DNA of 64,000 bases, from NCBI RefSeq assembly GCF_000186865.1, contig NW_008705562.1, forward strand, positions 1,925,056 to 1,989,055. The letters run 5' to 3'. The notes beneath the pieces are model-generated. The model saw nothing but the letters and a program-made list of their open reading frames with translations, had not been told where the DNA came from and did not search any database. Shown piece by piece: positions 57,614 to 64,000 of the stretch; within the stretch, counting starts at the first letter, position 1; each line of letters starts with the position of its first letter. This stretch comes from Aureococcus anophagefferens. Its lineage: Eukaryota; Sar; Pelagophyceae; Pelagomonadales; Pelagomonadaceae. The position numbers were made by a program, and so were the translations under genes.

Positions 57614-60600
57614 GAAGATCCACTTGCGCTGCTTCTTGTCGAAGTAGGGCTGGGGGTCCTCCGCCTTCTTCCGTTCCACCTCGGCCTGGACCTCGTCGTC
57701 CGCGCCGCCGTCGTAGTCCTTGACCTCGAAGACGCCCATCGTCTCCGGCGCGACGGTGTCCTCGAGGAACCGGAAGGCCGCGCGCCGGCCGCACATGCGC
57801 GCGACGCCGATGGGCGTGAAGCCCGCCCAGTTCCGGCAGCCCAGGGGCGCGTCGTAGGCGACCAGGGTCTCCACCGTGAGCACGTCGCCGCCGCGGCACG
57901 CCGCGTGGACGGGCTGGTTGCCCTCGTGGTCCATGACGCGCACGTCGTGGCCGCACTTGAGCAGGGCCTTGACGGTCTTGACGCTGCCGACGCGCGCGGC
58001 CATGTGGAGCGCCGTCTGGCCCTTCTTGTCCGTGGCCAGGATGTCGACGTCCGCGATGTTGACGAGCGCCTGGACCGCGTCGACGCGGTCCGCCTTCGCC
58101 GCGAGCATGAGGGGCGTCATGTCGCGCGAATCGCGCACGTTGCCGTCGACGGACCGCTCCAGGAGCATCTGGAGGATCGCGGCCTCGGGCGTGCCGTCGG
58201 CGTCGTTGTCGTCGTCGCTGTCGTCGTCGTCGCGCGCGTGGCGGCAGCCCACGGCGTGCATGAGCGGCGTGCGGCCCTCGTCGTCGGCGCCGTGGACGTC
58301 CGCGCCCGACGCGAGCAGGATGCGCAAAAAGCGCGGCGCGAAGCGCTTGTTCGCGCGCATGCAGACCTCGTGCGCCGCGCAGCGGCCCGACCGGCCCGGC
58401 AGGTCCACCTCCGCGCCGCGCCTGACCAGACTCCGCGCGATGAGCACGCGGCCGCGCCGCGCCGCGAGGCTCAGGCACGAGAAGCCCGCGTAGTCGACCG
58501 CGTTGACGTCCGCGCCGCGGTCCATCAGGATGCCGCAGAGCCCAAAGTCGCCGCGGTCGATGGCCGCGTGGAGCGGCGTGCGGCCGACGGCGTCCGGCGC
58601 CTCGATGTCCGCGCCGTGGCGGAGCAGCGTGTCGACGACGGCGTTGTAGTGGTCCGCGCCGGCCTCGAGCAGCGTCGCGGCCGCGGACGAGATGTGGCTC
58701 TGCAATTCCTCGAGGTCCGACGCGTCGGACCCCGCGGAGCCGAGGGAGCTCCGGTCGCTCTCGACGTCCGAGTTCAGCGCCTCGACGTCGCCCTGGAGCG
58801 ACTCCTCCTCCGGGTCGAACCAGTCGTCGAACATGGACAGCACGCCCTTCTTGACCTCGTCGTCGTCGAGGTCGTCCAGACGCTTCGCGGACCCGAGGCG
58901 GTGGCCCTCCTTGGGGTCCTCGGCGCCCGCCTCGCCCAGGGAGCTCTCGGCGACGCTCGGCTGCTCGCCCAAGGCGTGGGGCCCGCGCATCGACTGGCGC
59001 GTGTTCGTCTTGTCCTGCTCGTCGACGGCCGCGTCCTCCTTCACGGCCTTCTGCGCGAGCTTCAGGAACTCGGGCTTGCCCGCCTCGAAGGCCTGCTCCG
59101 CCTCGAGCGCCGCCGCGCGGTCCGCCTTCTGCTCCTGCTCCCAGAGGCGCTGCTTCTCGCGCTCCTTCTCGCGGATCCTCACGATGCGCGCGGGCGGGTC
59201 CAAGTCGAAGCCCACGAGGTGGAGCGGCGCGGAGCCGCCGTCGTTGTAGCAGTCCGCGGCCATGCCCAGCGCGCCGATGCAGGACGCGACGGCGTGGGGG
59301 CCGACGCCGCGCGCCGCGCGGTGGATCGCGAGGTCGCCCTGGGCCGGGTGCTTCGTCGTCAGCGCGTGCGTCGACGCCAGGGACCGCACGCGCAGCGCCG
59401 CGCGCTGGCGCTTGACGAGGACCTTGGCCGTGTCCGCGTAGGCCGCGGCGAGCAGCTCGTGGCGGTTCCAGGCCCGCAGCCTTTCGCGGCCCCGGACGCC
59501 GCGGAGCCACCGCTGGACCTCGCGCGCCGCCCACGTCGCGTGGACGCGCCGCGTGAAGTCGTTGCGCGCGAGGTACTTGCGCACGAGCGTGTTCTGGACG
59601 AGGCGCGCGGCGTGGTGGCGCCGCACGACGCGCCGGTAGGCCTTGCGCTGGAGCCGGCCCCGAACCACCAAACGGATCTTGTCCGCGGCCCACGTGCGCA
59701 GCGCGTCGTTCTCCGCGACCTGCGCGTCGACGAAGGCGCGCCAGTGGGGGTAGACGCGCCGCAGGAGGCACGCCTTGCCCAGCGCCTCGGCCCGCGCGCA
59801 GCGGCGCCAGTGCCGGAAGACGTCGTGGCTCCAGCGCCGCATGACGCGCTTCTTGAAGTAGACCGCCTCCTGCTCCCGCTTCTTCAGCGCGAGCTTGACC
59901 TTTTTCGTCTCCCGCAGGTCGCGCACGAAGCGCGACGCCACGAGCGTCCGGTACCAGCACTGGATCGCCAGCGACCCGCGCGCGACCGCGTGCTCGCGGA
60001 CGAGCGTCGCGACGCCCGCGAGCCTCCCGCGGACGAGGCGCTGGAGCTTGCGCGCGAAGCCCCGGCGCCGCAGGGGCGCGGCCTTCGTCCACTTGCGCCA
60101 CGTGCGCAACACTCTACAAAGAAAGTTGAGCTCGAGCTCCCGGGCCATGCGCCGCCCCGCGGCGCGCGGCGCGGCCCACGACGCCCACGCGTTGACGATG
60201 CGCTGCGTGCGGCGCTCGCTCGCCTTGCCGTGGAGCCGCACGGCCTCGCGCCGCCGCCGCAGCTGCTCCTCGCGCATGATCTTGACGCGCGCCGCGGCCA
60301 TGATGATGCGCCAGAGCGTCTGGACGAGCCGCGCGGCGCGCTTCTCCGCCGCCGTCTCTTTCGCGCTCTCGTGCCACGCGGCGTAGATGGCCCGGAGGAG
60401 CCGCGCGCCGCGGCCGAGGCCGAACTTGCGGGCGACGACGAGCTGCTTCCAGGCGCGCACGAACTCCTTGAGCAGCTTCGCGTTCGCGATCTTCGCGCGG
60501 CGGTCCACCTCCATGGACTGGAGTTTTAATCTCGCGTTCTCCTCCGCGTCCCTGAACTCCTTGCGCCGCTTCTGCTCCTCGCGGCGCAGCGTCAGGAGGC

Positions 60601-63508
60601 GGATCATGTCGCGGTCCGCGGCGCGGACGGCGTCCTCCTTGGAGCGCTGCTCCTGGACCATGGCGACGTAGCGCACCTTGTCGCGGTTCTGCACGAGCGC
60701 GACGACGGTCGGCCGCGCCATGACGCGCTTCTTCGCCTGGCGGCCGCGGACCCAGCGCTGGATCTTCGCGCAGTGCGCGTCCTGCCAGGCGACCCAGGGG
60801 GCCAGCACGGCGTCCATGTCGGCGGCGTCGTAGTGCTCCGTCGTGTCCGGCGGCGCGAACTCGAGCTCCGACTCGCGCGTCTCGCCGGAGTCGCCGACGA
60901 CCTTGGGCGTGGGCCGGAACGCGAACGTCGCGTCGCCGGCCGCGCGCGCCTTGAGGCGCCGCGCGGCGAGGCGCCGCTGCTGGGCTCGGTAGCGCGCCTC
61001 CTCGACGCAGAGGCGCGCGCCGCAGCTCGCGAAGAGCCGCAGCGCCGCGGGGATGGGCGTGGACGCGCGCGCCGCGACGGCGCGCGTCCGCCGGACGCGC
61101 TTCGTCGCCTTGGCGACGCCCGCGCGGATGTCGCGGCGCTTCGCCTCCCAGGCGTCGTGGTCCTTCGTGTGGCCCACGGGCGCCGCGTGGGCGCTGTTGG
61201 CGATGAGGGAGTCCCACGTCGCGTCCGCGCGGCGCTCCAAATTCGCGAGCGTCGACCGCTTCTCCTCGAGGACCGCGCGGTTCCGGCTCACCTCGGCCTC
61301 GGCGACGAGGAGCTTCGTGCGGAAGGCCAGCAGCGCCCCGGCGGCGGCGGCGTCGCCCGCGCTCTGCATCTTGTCGAGGCGGTCCTTCTGGAACTTGACC
61401 TTCATCGTCGCGACCTCGGCCCGCGTGACCGCGCGCTCCGCGACGCGCACCTCCTGGATGAGGTCGTTGCTCTGCGTCGCGTCGTCCATGGCGCTCTGGA
61501 GCGCGTTGACCATGCTCAACCGCTCGCCGTCGTCGTCGAACTTGACGAAGGCGACCAAATCCTCGGGCGCGGAGTCGATCGCGAGGCTCAGCGCGTCGAG
61601 CAGCGTCGTCAGGTCGCAGTACTCGAGGCCGTCGAGGCGCGGCGCGCCCAGGGCCGGGAAGACGAGGCAGGCGCCCGCCGGCGGCGGGCCGAAGAGCGCG
61701 CGCTCGCCCGCGTACTTGACGAGGATGAGCTCCTCGAGGCGCTCGAGCAGGAAGCCGACCATGGCTTTGGGCGTCGTCGCGGCCTCGAGGTCGCCCGACG
61801 GCGTGTCGTCGGCCTCGACGACGTCGAAGCCCTTCTCCTTGGCCTTCTTCGCCGACATGCCCCGCGCCGAGATCTCGTCGTCGGACGCCTGGAGCGCGCC
61901 GGCCTCGCCGCCGCAGAGCTCCGCGAGGATCGCCGCGACCGCGCGCCGCGGCAGCAGGAGCTGGAGCACGTGGGGGTCGTGGAGCGGGCTCCTAGCGAGG
62001 CGCAACACGTCGCCGGTCCAGAGGCCGTGGGCGACGAGCGCCGGGCACTCGTCGACGACGGGCAGGAGCCCCATCTCGTCGCAGCGGCCGTCGGCGCCGT
62101 CGACGACCATCTCCTTGGGCCTCGCGAGGTCCAGGCTGTAGAGCGCCTCGGCGACCTTGCGCGCCATGAGGATCACGGACAGCGGGTCGTCGTTGCGCAC
62201 TTCCGTCAAAAAGGAGATGAACTGCGTCGAGTCCTCGCAGCCGCAGATCTCCGCGCGCTCGAGCTCGCGCAAAAACTCGTAGGCGACGCAGGGCGCGACG
62301 GCGCCGTGGCTCCGCCAGAAGGCGTCGGCGACGACGTCGGGCACGCGCGGCGGCCGCACCTTCTTCGTGTGGAGGTTCTCGATGGCGTCGGGCCGCGGCG
62401 GCTTCGACTTGGGCTTTTGGCCCGCGTCGCGGCCGCAGCGGCCGTTCGCGTCGTAGAGCGCGTCGTAGCAGAACGCGAGCGTCGCCAGGAGCCAGGCGCT
62501 GCCCCGGTCCCGCGGCGGCGCCATGGCGTCCGCGCGCGCGCCGTAGTCGAGGATCTTCATGCGCTCGCCGAACCACGGGAAGCGGCCGCAGACGGACCGG
62601 CAGTCCGCGGCGACGGACGTCACGGGCGCGGAGCCCGTCTTGACGCGCTCGGCCTCGACGGCCTTGCGCTTCATGCGGCGCAGGAGGCGGGCGCTGTGGT
62701 CCGTGAGGTAGACCGTGTCGTCGGGCTCCCGCAGGAGCGCCGTCCGCTGCCGCGTTGCCTTGCTCTCCGCGGGCGTCATCGCGCGCCGCAGCTTCTTGTC
62801 CTGCGCCGCCGTGACGTCGGGCACGTGGACGGACCCGTCGAGCGACTCGGCGTCGGCGGCGAGCAATTCCCGCGCGCGGAGCTTGCGCAGCTTGCGGTCC
62901 TGCGCGTCGGGCGCGCAGTCGCGCGCGAAGAGGTCCTCCGGGGCCTCGTCCTCGCGGACCTTGCGCTTCACGCGCGTCACCTCCATGTCGTTGTAGTGGA
63001 TGCCCTCGAGGTAGGGGAGCAGGGCCTTGCGCTTCGCCATGAGCCGCGCGGACTCGGCCTTCTTGCGCCGGAGCGCCTCGCGCGCGCGCGCCGCGCCGCG
63101 CCGCGGCGGCTCGCGCACGGACCGCGCGGCCTTTTCCAAATCCTCGAGGCTCAGGGGCGTGCCCACCTTGGACCGCCGCAGGCTCGCCCCGCTCAGCGAC
63201 GGGTCCATGAGGGGCAGGGGCCGCTTCTTCGCGGGCTTCCCGAGGCCGTAGCGCGACGTCGGGTGCACGAAGTCGTCGACGGGCCCCAGCGGCGCGCCGT
63301 AGGGGCCCCGCGCCGCCTCGCGCGCGCGGCGCACCTCCGACGCCTCCATCATGCCCTCGCAGTAGTCCGCCGACGCGCGCAGCACCGACTCGATGTCCTC
63401 GGCCTCCTCGAGGGGCTTGGCCTTCTCCACCTGCACCATGGCGAGCTTCACGGCCGACCGCGGCGACAGCGCGATGTCCGCCTTGGTCCGCCGGTCCCGC
63501 GCCACCAT
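55172..63508 (-). CDS. 2,778-residue IQ-motif / ankyrin / WW-domain protein, intronless
   Basis: One uninterrupted exon of 8.3 kb. Parts in order: a basic helical N-terminal third without known domains (1-900); a long helical array of IQ-type calmodulin/light-chain sites (about 910-1370; for example AKIQRWVRGRQAKKR, LVQTLWRIIM, RKLQRLVRGRLAG); a charged coiled-coil segment; about seven ankyrin repeats (about 1600-1900; TPLHAAIDRGD, TPLMLAAKADR, TALHMAARVGS); a Pro-Glu run at about 1965; more IQ motifs (about 2080-2230); a helical TPR-like part (about 2335-2490; MTYYVLYLHAMTKDE); and three WW domains at the C-terminus (about 2615-2760), preceded by a WW-like WDMPSDW. Such proteins are scaffolds, often in flagella or the cytoskeleton; a role beside IFT56 is only a guess. 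The whole protein was not recognised. Confidence 0.8.
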
Positions 63509-63753
63509 TTTTTCTTTCTTCTTTTCTATTTAGCCAGCCCCTGGCGGTCGTCGGGCTGCCCCCGCGGGGGCGCACATCGTTGCCAACGCGCGCCTCTGCA
63601 ACTTTGACGCCGTCGATTGCATCCCCTTCAATAACAAGTCCAAGGCTTTGCCGACAGGATGTTGCCCCCCCCCAGCTCTGGGCAGAGGCAAATCTCGAGC
63701 ATCCCGAGCCGAAGCGCTCGAGCGTGCGTGCTTCTGCTTGCCGCAAAGCCACC

Positions 63754-64000
63754 ATGGAGTCCGACGCGTCGGCGGAGAACACGGCGACGGAGCGCGAGGC
63801 GTCGCCCTGGCGCCTCGCCTTCGACGCCCTGCGGCGGAGCCTCTGGACGCGGCGGTCGACGGACGACGCTTTGAGCTCCTGCGGCGAGGAGAGCGCGCCG
63901 TTCCCCTGGCCGGACCTGGAGATGGCCGAGTACGAGTACGCGCGGCAGCTCCGCGACGACGAGTACGGGCGGCGGGGCCTCGAGGGCGTCGTCGTCGTGG
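63754..64000 (+). CDS. 5' end of an unidentified gene, cut by the right window edge
   Basis: An ATG in the context ACCATGG, divergent from the IQ/WW gene over 245 bases, opens a frame of 82 codons that reaches the window end. It begins MESDASAENTATEREASPW and continues with WRLAFDALRRSLWTRR and an acidic stretch with Tyr (EMAEYEYARQLRDDEY). No family was recognised. Codon use and the start context fit a real gene. Confidence 0.6.
   Translation, partial: MESDASAENTATEREASPWRLAFDALRRSLWTRRSTDDALSSCGEESAPFPWPDLEMAEYEYARQLRDDEYGRRGLEGVVVV

Noticed and set aside
55217..60529. Long plus-strand open frame opposite the IQ/ankyrin/WW gene
   Set aside because: It is an antisense shadow: low complexity, rich in Arg, Val, Leu and Ala, and without recognisable motifs.
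1..64000. tRNA or rRNA genes
   Set aside because: I looked for T-loop (GGTTCRA) and anticodon-arm patterns and for conserved rRNA segments and saw none. A covariance-model scan would be needed to exclude degenerate or intron-containing tRNAs.

Overview
This window looks like nuclear DNA of a photosynthetic stramenopile, most likely a pelagophyte related to Aureococcus. The reasons are very high GC content with almost no non-coding space, large intron-poor genes, Pro/Thr/Ser-rich secreted proteins, plastid- and mitochondrion-type presequences, an intraflagellar-transport gene, and introner elements: small transposon-like introns with 8-bp target-site duplications, a feature known from Aureococcus and Micromonas. 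The lineage call is inference; the eukaryotic and introner calls are read directly. Two runs of exactly 50 N (25194-25243 and 45052-45101) are scaffold gaps of unknown true size.

Left part (1-16.3 kb): a partial gene at the left edge; an ovothiol synthase (OvoA) and a methyltransferase diverging from a 112-bp spacer; an SLC35F6-type transporter; a kexin-like protease with P and kringle domains; a shortened mitochondrial-carrier-like protein; a JmjC/cupin protein; IFT56; an unrecognised membrane protein; and NF-YA.

Middle (16.5-31.2 kb): one giant gene joins FG-GAP repeats, four LamG domains, long Pro/Ser/Thr linkers, a REJ/PKD-like region, a GPS-like site and a multi-pass membrane region, which together resemble a polycystin-1-like receptor. 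Its two halves are joined through an introner that deletes an apparent stop. It is followed by a thylakoid-targeted superoxide-reductase-like protein and a plastid-type NhaC antiporter.

Right-centre (31.4-45 kb): a 13-exon NACHT-WD40 gene of about 2,742 codons on the minus strand is interrupted by eleven introners, each with an 8-bp duplication and each restoring the reading frame when removed. Upstream on the same strand is a predicted single-pass surface protein with eight tandem 72-nt phase-0 exons, separated by introns that are more alike than the exons.

Right part (45.3-64 kb): a threonine-dehydratase-like enzyme, a GT31-like glycosyltransferase, a U-box protein with three cold-shock domains, a SET/MYND protein, a prolyl-4-hydroxylase-like oxygenase, an ankyrin protein, a 2,778-aa IQ/ankyrin/WW protein without introns, and the start of a last gene cut by the window edge.

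The genes do not form operons. Neighbours are divergent, tandem or convergent with very short spacers (16 and 21 bp between two pairs of convergent stops). Many introns are GC-AG rather than GT-AG. No tRNA, rRNA, CRISPR array or replication origin was found.
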